This document shows positions 42,693 through 51,799 of a stretch of DNA of 64,000 nt, in pieces; position 1 is the first letter of the stretch, and each line of letters opens with the position of its first letter. The notes below the pieces were generated by a model, which was not told the origin of the DNA, searched no databases, and saw only the letters and a list, made by a program, of their open reading frames with translations. The translations under genes and the position numbers were made by a program. This stretch comes from Chitinophagaceae bacterium (lineage in GTDB: Bacteria > Bacteroidota > Bacteroidia > Chitinophagales > Chitinophagaceae): contig JADJLJ010000001.1 in the NCBI GenBank assembly GCA_016710165.1, positions 1,178,001 to 1,242,000 on the forward strand, in the 5' to 3' direction.

Positions 42693-44210
42693 TTATGGCC
42701 ATTCAGGATTCTGTACCAGATTAGGATTTGCATTTAAAGCGGAACTGGGTATCGGGTAATACCGGTGCTTGTGCTGGTACCCGTTGCCCCCCAGTACGTT
42801 AACGGCATCACCATACCTGACCAGGTCAAAGAACCGTTCATACTCCATACCGAATTCCACCCTTCTCTCCTGCTTAATGACAGTTCTCATCTGTGCCTGG
42901 CTTACATACGCAATATTGCCCAGGCCTGCCCTGTTCCGGATCCTGTTAACCCAGGTAACCGCATCCGGGTTACCGGCGCCGGTTTCATTGGCAGCTTCTG
43001 CACCCAACAGCAGTATATCTGCCAAACGCAACACCCGGTGATTAACCCATGTGTTCTGTGCTTCGTTGTTTGGCGTACCCTGGCCGGCTGCCAGGTAATC
43101 GCTGTATTGGTTATAAACTTTTTTATTCCAGTAAAGCGCATTGGTAAGATTGGGGACCACCAGGCCGTATCCGCCTGTATTGGTTCCGCCGTCGGACTGG
43201 TTTGAATAAAGAATGGTAGCATCTTTCCGTACGTCACCGGCTTCATAAGCACCCACCAGGCTTGGTGAAGGTGTATTCCATCCCCAGCCAAGATCCCATG
43301 TGCCTGATCCCCTTACACCCTGGCATTGTCCAAGCCTGCTCCAGTAGGTATTACCATCACCGGCAGTTTTTGAAGCCTGGATCTCAAAGATCGATTCGCT
43401 GCATAATTCACCTTCTCTTTTAAATATTTTCCAGTAAGGAGTATATAACTGGTATGGGCCGTTATTGATGATATCACTGCAGATCGGCAGGGCTTCTGCA
43501 TACCTGCGTTGTTGCATAAGCGCCTTTGCATGCAGGGCCTTGGCTGACCATGAAGTAAGCCTGCCTGAAAATTTAGGGCCCCATACCGTTGGCAGGTTCT
43601 GCTCTGCAAAGGTAAGGTCTGCATGAATCATGCTGTAGATGACCGCTGTGTCCGACTTTGCAACATTGCCATCTGTAGGCGTGTTTATCTTAAAGTCGAT
43701 CTTTGGAACCGATCCGTAAGTCCTTACCAGGTCAAAATAAGCATAGGCCCTGAAGAACCTTGCTTCGGCAATATTGATGATGGATCCCGGGTCGGTATAA
43801 TTACCCTTGATCGCTTCATCCAGGGCGTCGTTGCAAAGCCCGATGAATACAAAGTGCTTGTCCCAATACAACCCGGCACCCCAGTCATCCTTGGTGTACT
43901 GGAAGTTATCGTAGGTCTGGTGCCAGGCGGATGCGCCGGGGTCAGCTACCAGTTCCGCATCATCAGAGCGGAAACCATTCATGGCTACCCAGGGAATGTT
44001 CTCAAATCCATCGCCGCAATAGGGTTGTGCAGCGGAGTTACGGATGGCGCCATAAAGACCCAGGGCCTTACCTTCCAGGGCGCCTACATTAATGTCGTCC
44101 TGGGTTATGCTTAATGGCTGCCTGTCGAGGAATTTCTTACAACCCCCGAAAAGAGCGATAACCGAGAATGCGATCAGTAACCCGGCAATTTGTTTATTAT
44201 ATGCTTTCAT
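42693..44210 (-). CDS. SusD/RagB family lipoprotein (glucan locus)
   Basis: The ATG at 44210 gives 505 residues; the TTG six bases earlier is less likely. The lipoprotein signal is FSVIALFGGCKKFLDRQPL (Cys at about 25). Typical SusD blocks follow: GKALGLYGAIRN, ARFFRAYAYFDLVRTYGSVP, HAKALMQQRRYAEALPICSDII, and late on RLADILLLGAEAANETGAG and RVEFGMEYERFFDLVRYGDA. It binds oligosaccharides and gates the SusC encoded 24 bases upstream. Confidence 0.95.
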   Translation of the reverse strand: MKAYNKQIAGLLIAFSVIALFGGCKKFLDRQPLSITQDDINVGALEGKALGLYGAIRNSAAQPYCGDGFENIPWVAMNGFRSDDAELVADPGASAWHQTYDNFQYTKDDWGAGLYWDKHFVFIGLCNDALDEAIKGNYTDPGSIINIAEARFFRAYAYFDLVRTYGSVPKIDFKINTPTDGNVAKSDTAVIYSMIHADLTFAEQNLPTVWGPKFSGRLTSWSAKALHAKALMQQRRYAEALPICSDIINNGPYQLYTPYWKIFKREGELCSESIFEIQASKTAGDGNTYWSRLGQCQGVRGSGTWDLGWGWNTPSPSLVGAYEAGDVRKDATILYSNQSDGGTNTGGYGLVVPNLTNALYWNKKVYNQYSDYLAAGQGTPNNEAQNTWVNHRVLRLADILLLGAEAANETGAGNPDAVTWVNRIRNRAGLGNIAYVSQAQMRTVIKQERRVEFGMEYERFFDLVRYGDAVNVLGGNGYQHKHRYYPIPSSALNANPNLVQNPEWP

Positions 44211-44234
44211 TTTCAAAAAATTTATTTTTAAAAA

Positions 44235-47200
44235 TTAAAAATTAACGTTTAATCCAAGGGTCATCACACGTGGAAGTGCGCTTCCTGCCCCGCCAAAATC
44301 CATACCATATCCAAGTGCATCTCCGGCATACTCGGGAGAATATCCAAGGTTGCGCTTCCAGGTCTTCAGGTTTTGAACAGTAAAGGTTACCCGCAGGTTT
44401 TTAATACCGGTTATTTTCGGAAGTTTGGCCAGTGTATAACCCAGGGTCAGGTTCCGTATCCTGAAAAAGCTTCCATCCTCAATACCATAGGTAGAAGGCG
44501 CCCGGTTAACCAGGTGGTTCTGGTTTACGATGGGAACCCAGTTTGAAGAACCTGCAGCAGTCCATCCTTCTGTATAATACTGCGGATAGTTATATACTGA
44601 GTTCTTTTGTTCGGAAGTACCCCATACCCGGTAGATCTCATTTCCATAGCTTCCGGCAAAATCAATACCCAGGTCAAATGCCTTGTATTTCAATGCCAGG
44701 TTGATACCATAGGTGAAGTCAGGTGTTGGATTCCCGATCAGGGTCCTGTCATTTTCATTGATCACGCCATCGCCGTTCAGGTCCTTGTATTTCAGGTCGC
44801 CTGGTTTAACACCCCCACCGTTTATTGTATTTACGGGAGAAGCAAGAATATCAGCATAAGACTGGTAGATGCCATCTGCCACCAGGCCATAGAAATACCC
44901 GATAGGATACCCTGTCTGGGCCTGGTTGGGTGTTTGTTCACTGGAAGAGATCCTTGACCTGGAAGGGTATTCAAGGTGTAATACCTTATTCTTAAAGGTG
45001 GTTAAATTACCTCCAATCACTAAATCCAGGTCCTTTATTAATTTCTGGGTCCAGCTGGCTGTAAATTCAAAACCATTATTTTGAATGGAACCATTATTTG
45101 TTAAGCTGGGTAATATTCCCGGAGGTTCAAGGAGAACGATCAGGTCTTTTGTTTTCTTATTATAATAAGCCGCTTCAAAGTGCAGCCTGTTGTTCAACAG
45201 ATCGGCTTCTAAACCCACTTCTGTTGAATTAACTGTTTCCCAATGCAGGTTCGGATCAAAAAGATAATCCGGAACATAAACCGGTATCAGGTTGTCGCCA
45301 AACACGGCAGATGAAGTACTGGAGATACCCGGGTAGGCAGGATAAGCCTTACCCTGCGTGGTAAAGTTTCCTAACAAACCGGTAGAAGCTTTGAGCTTAA
45401 GATAATTTACAAACTTCACATTGCTCATGAATGATTCTCTTGATATCTCCCATGCAGCACCAACAGCCCAGAAGCTCTGGAATTTCTTGGAATATTCACG
45501 ATTGATCTGGCTGGCACCGTCCCTGCGGAAACTTCCGGTAAGGAAATATTTGCCGCGGTAATTGTAAAGCAGCCTTGCCAGTCCGGATACCGTGGAGTAT
45601 TCACTTTGATTGGTAGGGATGATACTCTTCAGATCGCCAAAACCGGTATTCAGGTACCAGAACCTTTTGTTGTTCGGTATCATATTCACACCCGGCGTCT
45701 TCTGGCTCACTGTTCCGCTTACCTGTTCGAAAGAGTTGTAATAGGTAGTGAAGCCCCCGGTAAGTGTGAGCGAGTGTTCGCTGAATCTCTTTTTGTATGT
45801 GGCAATATAGTCCTGCTGGAATGCCCGGGTGTTGATCAGGTCCTGCCGGACTGCTGTCAGGCTGTTCCGGTTGATCACCTGGTTTCCGCTGACCGTAGGA
45901 TCATACAGGTCATACAGCGGGGTGTATTCCCGGTTGTTGCGCCAGCTCATATCGGCGTACCAGGTACTGCGGAAGTTAAGGTCCTTGGTGATGTTGATAT
46001 CCACGTATACATTTCCCACCAGCCTGTACCGGTCATCAATTTTCTTGTCGTAGTTATTCTCGAGTGTGGCCAGCGGATTTGTTTCTGAATTCTGTATGAT
46101 CGGCGTGGCTGAATAGAGGTTATAAAAACCTGAATCCACTCCGTACGGGTTCTTTGTATAGAACTGCTTGGTGGCGGATGGTACGATCGGCAATGACCTT
46201 CTTGCATTCTCCAGGGCACCGCTGTTGTAAGGAAGTTTTTCTTTTGATCCGATCAGACCGAATCCCAATTTCCACTTCCTGCTTACTTTGAATTCATCAT
46301 TGATGTTCATGGTCATCCGGTCATAGCGTACATGCTTTACAAGCCCCTCGTCGTAGGTATAACCCAGACCAAAGTGGAACCTGTTCTTTTCGGTACTGGC
46401 ATCCAGGCTCAGGTTGGTGGTACTGAATTTTGCAGCACGGGTAACGGCATCGATCCAGTCGGTATTACCGGGGAAGGCAGACATGCCCGGCCCGCCAACG
46501 TTATTTACAAAACTCAGTAACGAGGTTGCAGAGGGATCGTCAGCCACCCGGTTATTTGCTTCAAAGGTCAGCAGGTTACGGAACTCATCCCCATTGGCAA
46601 GTTTGATCTTGTCAACCAGTTTTTTGCTGCCGTACGTGGTGTTGAAGTTGATATTTATCTGGCCTGCTTTTGCTTTTTTGGTAGTTACCAGGATAGCGCC
46701 TGCAGCACCCTTGATCCCGAATATGGCAAGTGAAGAAGGGTCTTTCAACACTTCGATGCTTTCGATCTCACTGGGGTTTACAAAATCAATATTATCGTTA
46801 AAAATACCATCCACGATGTAAACAGGGCGGATAGAACCAATGCTGATCGTACCCCGTATCCGTACATCCGGTGTGGAGCCTGGCACGGCTGAATTCACGA
46901 TGGAAAGACCGGCCACTTTATTTTGTAAGGAAGATATGGGGTTGCTGTTTGGCTGGGCTGCGATCTCATCGCCTTTTACTTTCGTGATGCTGCCGGTCAG
47001 GTCTCTCCTGCTGGCGGTACCATAACCGATCACCACCACTTCTTCCGATTTTTTAACCGATGGTACCAGGCGGATATCAATGACCGAACGGTTGTTGACC
47101 TTCACTTCCTGTGTTTCAAAACCGATGCTGCTTATAATGAGCGTGGCATCATTGTCAACCGTTAACGTATATACACCATTATTATCAGCAAAGGTGCCGG

Positions 47201-47663
47201 TACCGGTCCCTTTCTGTAATACCGATGCACCGGCAATGGCTTCCCCGTTCTCGCCGGTGATCCTGCCCGTTACTTTTATCTTATCATTCTCCTCTTCATT
47301 GGTAGAGAAAACCACCACCACATTATTCTCAAGCAGTTTGAACGTAAGGTTGCTGCCGGAAAATAATTTGCCCAGTGATTCTGTAACAGAAAGATTCTGT
47401 GCCGAAAAATCCGTCCGGGTCTTCAGCGCCTTTAGTTTTGAATTATACAGAAAACGATAATAACCATCGTCTTCTATCATCCTCAAAACCTTTCTGATCT
47501 CTGTTTGTTTCAGGTTCAGGTTAACCTTTTGACCCATGGCCGGGTATGCGTTAACCTGCAAAGTTGTAGCGAATAGGATAATAATGGCAAGCTTCATAAC
47601 AAGCAGTGTTTTTAGAAGCGCCCCTGGCCCATTTTTTTGGCCCCGAAGTACACTTTTTTGCAT
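44235..47663 (-). CDS. SusC/RagA family TonB-dependent transporter with STN domain (glucan locus)
   Basis: The start at 47663 gives 1142 residues, with the long N-terminal leader usual for STN-type SusC proteins and a signal peptide ending LQVNAYP. The STN domain (about 38-98, VNLNLKQTEIRKVLRMIEDDGYYRFLY) interacts with a FecR anti-sigma protein in related systems. A carboxypeptidase-regulatory domain and TonB box-like EEVVVIGYGTASRRDLTGSI precede the plug (IRGTISIG, GIKGAAGAILVTTKK), and the barrel ends TLGLNVNF. The fecR gene and the sigma gene just upstream fit the classical trans-envelope induction scheme. When the transporter is engaged by its glycan, FecR releases the sigma factor, which switches on this locus. 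Confidence 0.95.
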   Translation of the reverse strand: MQKSVLRGQKNGPGALLKTLLVMKLAIIILFATTLQVNAYPAMGQKVNLNLKQTEIRKVLRMIEDDGYYRFLYNSKLKALKTRTDFSAQNLSVTESLGKLFSGSNLTFKLLENNVVVVFSTNEEENDKIKVTGRITGENGEAIAGASVLQKGTGTGTFADNNGVYTLTVDNDATLIISSIGFETQEVKVNNRSVIDIRLVPSVKKSEEVVVIGYGTASRRDLTGSITKVKGDEIAAQPNSNPISSLQNKVAGLSIVNSAVPGSTPDVRIRGTISIGSIRPVYIVDGIFNDNIDFVNPSEIESIEVLKDPSSLAIFGIKGAAGAILVTTKKAKAGQININFNTTYGSKKLVDKIKLANGDEFRNLLTFEANNRVADDPSATSLLSFVNNVGGPGMSAFPGNTDWIDAVTRAAKFSTTNLSLDASTEKNRFHFGLGYTYDEGLVKHVRYDRMTMNINDEFKVSRKWKLGFGLIGSKEKLPYNSGALENARRSLPIVPSATKQFYTKNPYGVDSGFYNLYSATPIIQNSETNPLATLENNYDKKIDDRYRLVGNVYVDINITKDLNFRSTWYADMSWRNNREYTPLYDLYDPTVSGNQVINRNSLTAVRQDLINTRAFQQDYIATYKKRFSEHSLTLTGGFTTYYNSFEQVSGTVSQKTPGVNMIPNNKRFWYLNTGFGDLKSIIPTNQSEYSTVSGLARLLYNYRGKYFLTGSFRRDGASQINREYSKKFQSFWAVGAAWEISRESFMSNVKFVNYLKLKASTGLLGNFTTQGKAYPAYPGISSTSSAVFGDNLIPVYVPDYLFDPNLHWETVNSTEVGLEADLLNNRLHFEAAYYNKKTKDLIVLLEPPGILPSLTNNGSIQNNGFEFTASWTQKLIKDLDLVIGGNLTTFKNKVLHLEYPSRSRISSSEQTPNQAQTGYPIGYFYGLVADGIYQSYADILASPVNTINGGGVKPGDLKYKDLNGDGVINENDRTLIGNPTPDFTYGINLALKYKAFDLGIDFAGSYGNEIYRVWGTSEQKNSVYNYPQYYTEGWTAAGSSNWVPIVNQNHLVNRAPSTYGIEDGSFFRIRNLTLGYTLAKLPKITGIKNLRVTFTVQNLKTWKRNLGYSPEYAGDALGYGMDFGGAGSALPRVMTLGLNVNF

Positions 47664-47737
47664 AATTTTGGTTTTGTCGTTAAAAAATACAAGCAAGCCC
47701 TGCCCTGAATATCGGGGACTTGTTTGTTATAATTTTC

Positions 47738-47761
47738 CGGGAAATGCTGCAACATTTCCCG
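47738..47761. other. Perfect 9-bp hairpin between fecR and susC
   Basis: CGGGAAATG (47738-47746) and CATTTCCCG (47753-47761) pair perfectly around a 6-base loop, CTGCAA. The hairpin starts 4 bases after the fecR stop. Read on the minus strand it is followed by GAAAATTATA, a weak U-tract. It may attenuate or terminate regulator transcription before susC. On the plus strand a T-run follows, but no plus-strand gene ends here. Confidence 0.6.
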
Positions 47762-47764
47762 TTT

Positions 47765-48904
47765 TTATTTTCTCATAATTTTTACTTCGTTGTTTTTAAT
47801 CGTATAATTGAACGGGATCAGGAACTGCAATTCCTTCAATGCCTCTTCCGGCGTTTCATTTACGAATGAGCCGCTTACCTTATGATCCTTTAATTTATCG
47901 CTCCCGATCAGGATCTTCAGGTTGTACCATTTTTCCATTTTGCCTGCCAGGTCCTCAAACCGTTCATCTTCAAATGAAAGTTTATTATACACCCAGGCCG
48001 TTTCAATAATATTGCTGTCGGGGATATCCTTACTCAAGGGCTTGATGCTAATGGAATAGGCATCCGGTTCTGCCGGTTTTATATCGGCCCGCTGGTCTCT
48101 TGAGTCTGAAACAGGGTACTTGCTATAGACCAGTTTCTCATGCGGTTTAAGCATGATCTTGGGGGTACCGGGCCTGTTCTTATTGATCACTTCAATGGAG
48201 CCATGTATCAGGGTTGCTTCAATGGTTGATTCTGACTTATAGGCTTTCACGTTAAAAGCGGTACCCAGCACTTTTATGTCAATGCCGGACGTATGAACAA
48301 TAAAAGGATGTTCGGGATCTTTCACCACATCAAAATAGGCTTCGCCGTTCAGTTGCACTTCCCGGGTATTGGATTTATAAAAATTCTCATACGTGAGGGT
48401 GCTGCCCGAATTGATCCAGACCTGGGAGCCATCCGGTAGCTGGATCCTTGTCCTGGACCCATGACCAACAGTAATTTCATTGGCCGGTTTTTCAGACGCC
48501 AGGGGCAGGTTTTGCTGGCTGCTGCCCGAAAGCCAGTAAAGCAATGTGATGGCAGCAATAAACGAAGCGGCAACAGCGTAGGTGGCCAGGCGCTTATAAA
48601 GGGGCTTCTTAACCGTTATAACAGTGGGGTTTAACTCTATTGTGGTATCGGTGTTTGTGGTATCAAAGTCGATCCCCTTTTCTTTCAGCCTGTTTACATG
48701 AGACAGGTAAGCATCTTTGCTTTTCTGGCCATTCCCGGTGCTGGTATTCACCGCCATGGAATTCCAGAATTCCTGGAGGGTTTCCGCATTGGCCTGCCAT
48801 TCAACGTTGCCGTTGAGTAATTCCTCTAATTGCAGCAGTTCCTCGGCCGTTGCTTCACCGGTAATCTTTTTAGACAATAACAACCAGTATTTTTCCTCTT
48901 TCAT
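47765..48904 (-). CDS. FecR family anti-sigma factor
   Basis: This protein of 379 residues has an N-terminal cytoplasmic helical domain (MKEEKYWLLLSKKITGEATAEEL) expected to hold the sigma factor. One transmembrane segment is at about 106-125 (YAVAASFIAAITLLYWL). The periplasmic FecR domain follows (EITVGHGSRTRIQLPDGSQVW to DIKVLGTAFNVKAY), then a C-terminal DUF4974/STN-like domain (SFEDERFEDLAGKMEKWYNLKI, FNYTIKNNEVKIMRK) that meets the SusC STN domain. It lies 65 bases after the sigma gene and just before susC. Its job is sensing SusC occupancy and releasing the ECF sigma factor. Confidence 0.95.
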   Translation of the reverse strand: MKEEKYWLLLSKKITGEATAEELLQLEELLNGNVEWQANAETLQEFWNSMAVNTSTGNGQKSKDAYLSHVNRLKEKGIDFDTTNTDTTIELNPTVITVKKPLYKRLATYAVAASFIAAITLLYWLSGSSQQNLPLASEKPANEITVGHGSRTRIQLPDGSQVWINSGSTLTYENFYKSNTREVQLNGEAYFDVVKDPEHPFIVHTSGIDIKVLGTAFNVKAYKSESTIEATLIHGSIEVINKNRPGTPKIMLKPHEKLVYSKYPVSDSRDQRADIKPAEPDAYSISIKPLSKDIPDSNIIETAWVYNKLSFEDERFEDLAGKMEKWYNLKILIGSDKLKDHKVSGSFVNETPEEALKELQFLIPFNYTIKNNEVKIMRK

Positions 48905-48969
48905 TAAATAAATTGATGATTACAGTTACTAAGGACAACGAAACAGGTGCGATACCCCTAAAGGATGCC

Positions 48970-49563
48970 CTATTTTTTTTTGGTAAGCAGGGAATGGAGT
49001 TCGGGGAACTGGTTTTTGAACTCACTATGGGTCTTTATCCTGCGCAGGGCGATGGCCATCTGGGCCTCAACGGTCTTTACGGAGATGTCGAGCAGTTTTG
49101 CCACTTCTGCATACCTGAGCCCCTCTTCTTTTACCAGCTTGAAGATGGTTTTGCACCGGGCCGGCAGTTCATTTACAGCCGCCATGATCTTTTTAACCAC
49201 TTCGGTGGAGAGTAACAGTTCCTCGGGATTGAAGAACACACTTGTAAGGCTGGTTTCCCATTCCATGTCATTGGGCAGTTTATTCCTCCCGTTTGCGGTA
49301 AGCTTATTCAGGGACGTGTTCCTGACAGCAACAAAAAAATACAACCGGGGATTTTCAATGGAACGCAGGGAAGCCCGGCGCAGCCAGATGGATATGAAGA
49401 AATCGGAAACGACCTCTTCGGCATCTTCGGATGACTTTACGATGGAAAAGGCAAAAGCAGTGAGGCTTTCATGCATTTCCATGAAAAGTTTCTTGTATGC
49501 TTTCTCACAGTTGTGTAAAGCAATTTCGTTCAGCAGGTCTTGTATTTGGCTGTTAGTTATCAC
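48970..49563 (-). CDS. ECF-type RNA polymerase sigma factor
   Basis: This 197-residue protein has a GTG start at 49563; I see no in-frame ATG upstream that fits. Region 2 covers about 18-85 (YKKLFMEMHESLTAFAF, DAEEVVSDFFISIWLRR). Region 4 covers about 128-185 (LPARCKTIFKLVKEEGLRYAEVAKLLDISVKTVEAQM), with the helix-turn-helix. There is no region 3, as in ECF factors paired with FecR. It is the first gene of the second locus and probably recognises the promoters of susC and of the operon that begins at 41734. The 49564-49674 spacer has no motif I can name with confidence. Confidence 0.95.
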   Translation of the reverse strand: MITNSQIQDLLNEIALHNCEKAYKKLFMEMHESLTAFAFSIVKSSEDAEEVVSDFFISIWLRRASLRSIENPRLYFFVAVRNTSLNKLTANGRNKLPNDMEWETSLTSVFFNPEELLLSTEVVKKIMAAVNELPARCKTIFKLVKEEGLRYAEVAKLLDISVKTVEAQMAIALRRIKTHSEFKNQFPELHSLLTKKK

Positions 49564-49674
49564 AATCGTTTCGCCAATGAAGGTAGGATTTTTTGATAAG
49601 TTTTAAAAAATCCCTGCACCGTTGCCTGCATACGAATGATAAAGTTCAGCGATGCCTCATGAAGTACTATTCAC

Positions 49675-51108
49675 TTACTTTGATCTGCCCTGGTAAAAAT
49701 CCAGTACTCTGGTCCTCAATAAATAATCGTAGCGGGCGGAAGTGAAATTGATCGTGGCCCGGTCGAAGTTATTTTTTACGATCAGGTATTCTACGCTGTT
49801 CATTGCGCCCAGGTTGAACCGTATCTCTGCAGCCCGGAAGGATTCTTCAAAAGCAGTTACCTGCTCCCCCAGCACTTTATACCTGTTCCAGGCTGTTGTC
49901 ATGTTCAGGTGCGCCTGTTCGATTGCCTGGCGGAGTTGTATCCTTGTATTTTCAGCAACATAACCGGTCCTTTTTTCTTCCAGCCTTGCCTGCTTCACTT
50001 TTGTTCTTGACTGGAAAGAAGAGAATACCGGTACCTGCAGGCTTACTCCAAAAAAAGTACCCAGGTTATTATTGTACTGTTTAAAAAAATCGATCTTCCG
50101 GCTGTTGTAATTGGTCTGTTTGCTGATGACCGGGCTGTTTGCTCCGTTCACCACCACATAGTCACCGGTAACAACATCTGTTGTACCAATGGCAGAGGAG
50201 GTTCTTGCCGCGCTTGAAAAATTCGTGCCCAACTGGCCAAATAATGAAAGCGTCGGATACAGGTCGGCTGCCGCAACCCGGATGGCTTTACTGGCGGCCC
50301 TGGTACGCAGGTCAGCCGCTTTCACAAACGCAAGATTTTGCAGGGCTGCAGCATAGATATTATCTGCCGTTGTTTCATACAGTTCCATTTTCAAATCAAA
50401 ACCTTCCCGGTCTGCCTGTATATTTTTATCGTAGGGCACGTTCATGTACTGGGCCAGGGTAAGTTTAGACATTTCCAGTGCACGCCCGGCATTGATAACT
50501 GCCAACTGATCGGAAGCATACTGCCCCTTCATGTCATATAGTACAGCCGGGGCTATAGCACCTTCCCTGTTCAGCAGTTCCAGGCGTTCTGCCTGCTTTT
50601 CGGTTACCGCCGTTTGTTTTTTGGTGAGTGCCAGCACATCTTCATCATTCATCACCTGTAAAAAAGCCAGGATCGCATTCAACGTAAGGTTGTCCTTTTC
50701 CTGCTGTAGTTCCATCTTTGACGCCTGGTAATTGTACGATGCCTGCTGTATGCTGTTCTGCATCTGAAATCCTTTGAACACAGGAACGGAAGCCGTGAGG
50801 GTTGAATTGGAAGAAGACAACTGCTGGTTGATGTAACTGTTGGTATAGGGGTCAATGCTGCGCCCGTTGTTGATACCATAGTTCAAACTTGCCGATACAT
50901 TCGGAAGCCGGTTCATCCTCGACTGGTTCAGGTTGAGCCGGGCATTTTGTTCAAGCAGTTCACTTTGCTTTACCGGTATGTTATTGGCAAGGGCAATATC
51001 CAGGCAGGCTTTCAGGGTTAACCGCGAAGGGATATCCTGGGCATGAAGGGTACTGAAACCGGTTACGGCCGATATGCACATCATCAATAGAACTTTTGCT
51101 TTCATCAT
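49675..51108 (-). CDS. TolC family outer-membrane efflux protein
   Basis: This protein of 477 residues has a signal peptide (ends STLHAQD). Two outer-membrane-efflux repeats with long coiled coils are visible: LTLKACLDIALANNIPVKQSEL, ARLNLNQSRMNRLPNVSASLNYG and, in the second half, IRVAAADLYPTLSLFGQLGTNF, KQARLEEKRTGYVAENTRIQLRQAIEQA. It provides the outer-membrane duct for the MacB-type transporter encoded upstream and is the last gene of that operon, 18 bases after the second ATPase gene. The C-terminus YLLRTRVLDFYQGRSK is complete. Confidence 0.93.
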   Translation of the reverse strand: MMKAKVLLMMCISAVTGFSTLHAQDIPSRLTLKACLDIALANNIPVKQSELLEQNARLNLNQSRMNRLPNVSASLNYGINNGRSIDPYTNSYINQQLSSSNSTLTASVPVFKGFQMQNSIQQASYNYQASKMELQQEKDNLTLNAILAFLQVMNDEDVLALTKKQTAVTEKQAERLELLNREGAIAPAVLYDMKGQYASDQLAVINAGRALEMSKLTLAQYMNVPYDKNIQADREGFDLKMELYETTADNIYAAALQNLAFVKAADLRTRAASKAIRVAAADLYPTLSLFGQLGTNFSSAARTSSAIGTTDVVTGDYVVVNGANSPVISKQTNYNSRKIDFFKQYNNNLGTFFGVSLQVPVFSSFQSRTKVKQARLEEKRTGYVAENTRIQLRQAIEQAHLNMTTAWNRYKVLGEQVTAFEESFRAAEIRFNLGAMNSVEYLIVKNNFDRATINFTSARYDYLLRTRVLDFYQGRSK

Positions 51109-51126
51109 TATTCGTTTAAGTTATTT

Positions 51127-51789
51127 TTATTGTTCAATGCGGCCATCCAGCAGGTTGATCACCCGTGAACCGTACGATGCATTCTTTTCTGAATGCGTGA
51201 CCTGTATGATGGTCACACCCTCTTTGTTCAGTTCGCTGAATAAATTCATGATCTCTTCGCCCTGTTTTGAATTAAGGTTTCCGGTTGGCTCATCCGCCAG
51301 CAGCAGTTTGGGCCTAGCGATCAGTGCCCTTGCAATACCCACCAGTTGCTGTTGCCCGCCGGAAAGCTGTGTGGGGAACAGGTCCTTCTTGCCTACGATA
51401 TTAAAGCGGTCGAGCATATCCGCCACCATGGCTTTGCGCTCCGGTGCTTTTACATCCTGGTAGATCAGGGGCGTTTCAATATTCTCATACACGGTCAGTT
51501 CATCAATAAGATGATAGGCCTGGAACACAAAGCCGATATATCTTTTGTACAGGCCGGTGCGTTGTTTCTCTTTCAGTTTATGCACCGGTTCATACAGGAA
51601 TTCGTATTCCCCTTCATCAAATCCATCCAGCATGCCGATCACATTCAGCAGCGTTGATTTGCCCGAACCCGATGGCCCCATGATGGAAATGAATTCCCCT
51701 TCTTTTACGGTAAGGTTGATATCCTTTAAAAGAAAGATGCGGTTGTTACCGTTGCTGACCCATTTGAAAATTTTCCTTAGTTCTAACAT
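51127..51789 (-). CDS. ABC transporter ATP-binding protein (MacB/LolD type), second copy
   Basis: This 220-residue protein has Walker A GPSGSGKST (38-46), a Q-loop in FVFQAYHLIDELT, signature LSGGQQQ (143-149) and Walker B LLLADEP followed by GNLNS (His switch in VTHSEKN). It is the typical ATPase of the MacB/LolD/FtsE family that drives FtsX-like permeases. One signature residue differs from its paralog at 61609: QQQLVGIARA in place of QQQRVAVARA. It sits between the last permease and the TolC gene, 10 bases after the former. Confidence 0.93.
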   Translation of the reverse strand: MLELRKIFKWVSNGNNRIFLLKDINLTVKEGEFISIMGPSGSGKSTLLNVIGMLDGFDEGEYEFLYEPVHKLKEKQRTGLYKRYIGFVFQAYHLIDELTVYENIETPLIYQDVKAPERKAMVADMLDRFNIVGKKDLFPTQLSGGQQQLVGIARALIARPKLLLADEPTGNLNSKQGEEIMNLFSELNKEGVTIIQVTHSEKNASYGSRVINLLDGRIEQ

Positions 51790-51799
51790 GATCTGTTTT

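Noticed and set aside
49563..49570. Third CAATCGTT match near the sigma factor start
   Set aside because: It is a single half-site overlapping the first codon, with no partner arm; eight-base matches occur by chance in 64 kb.
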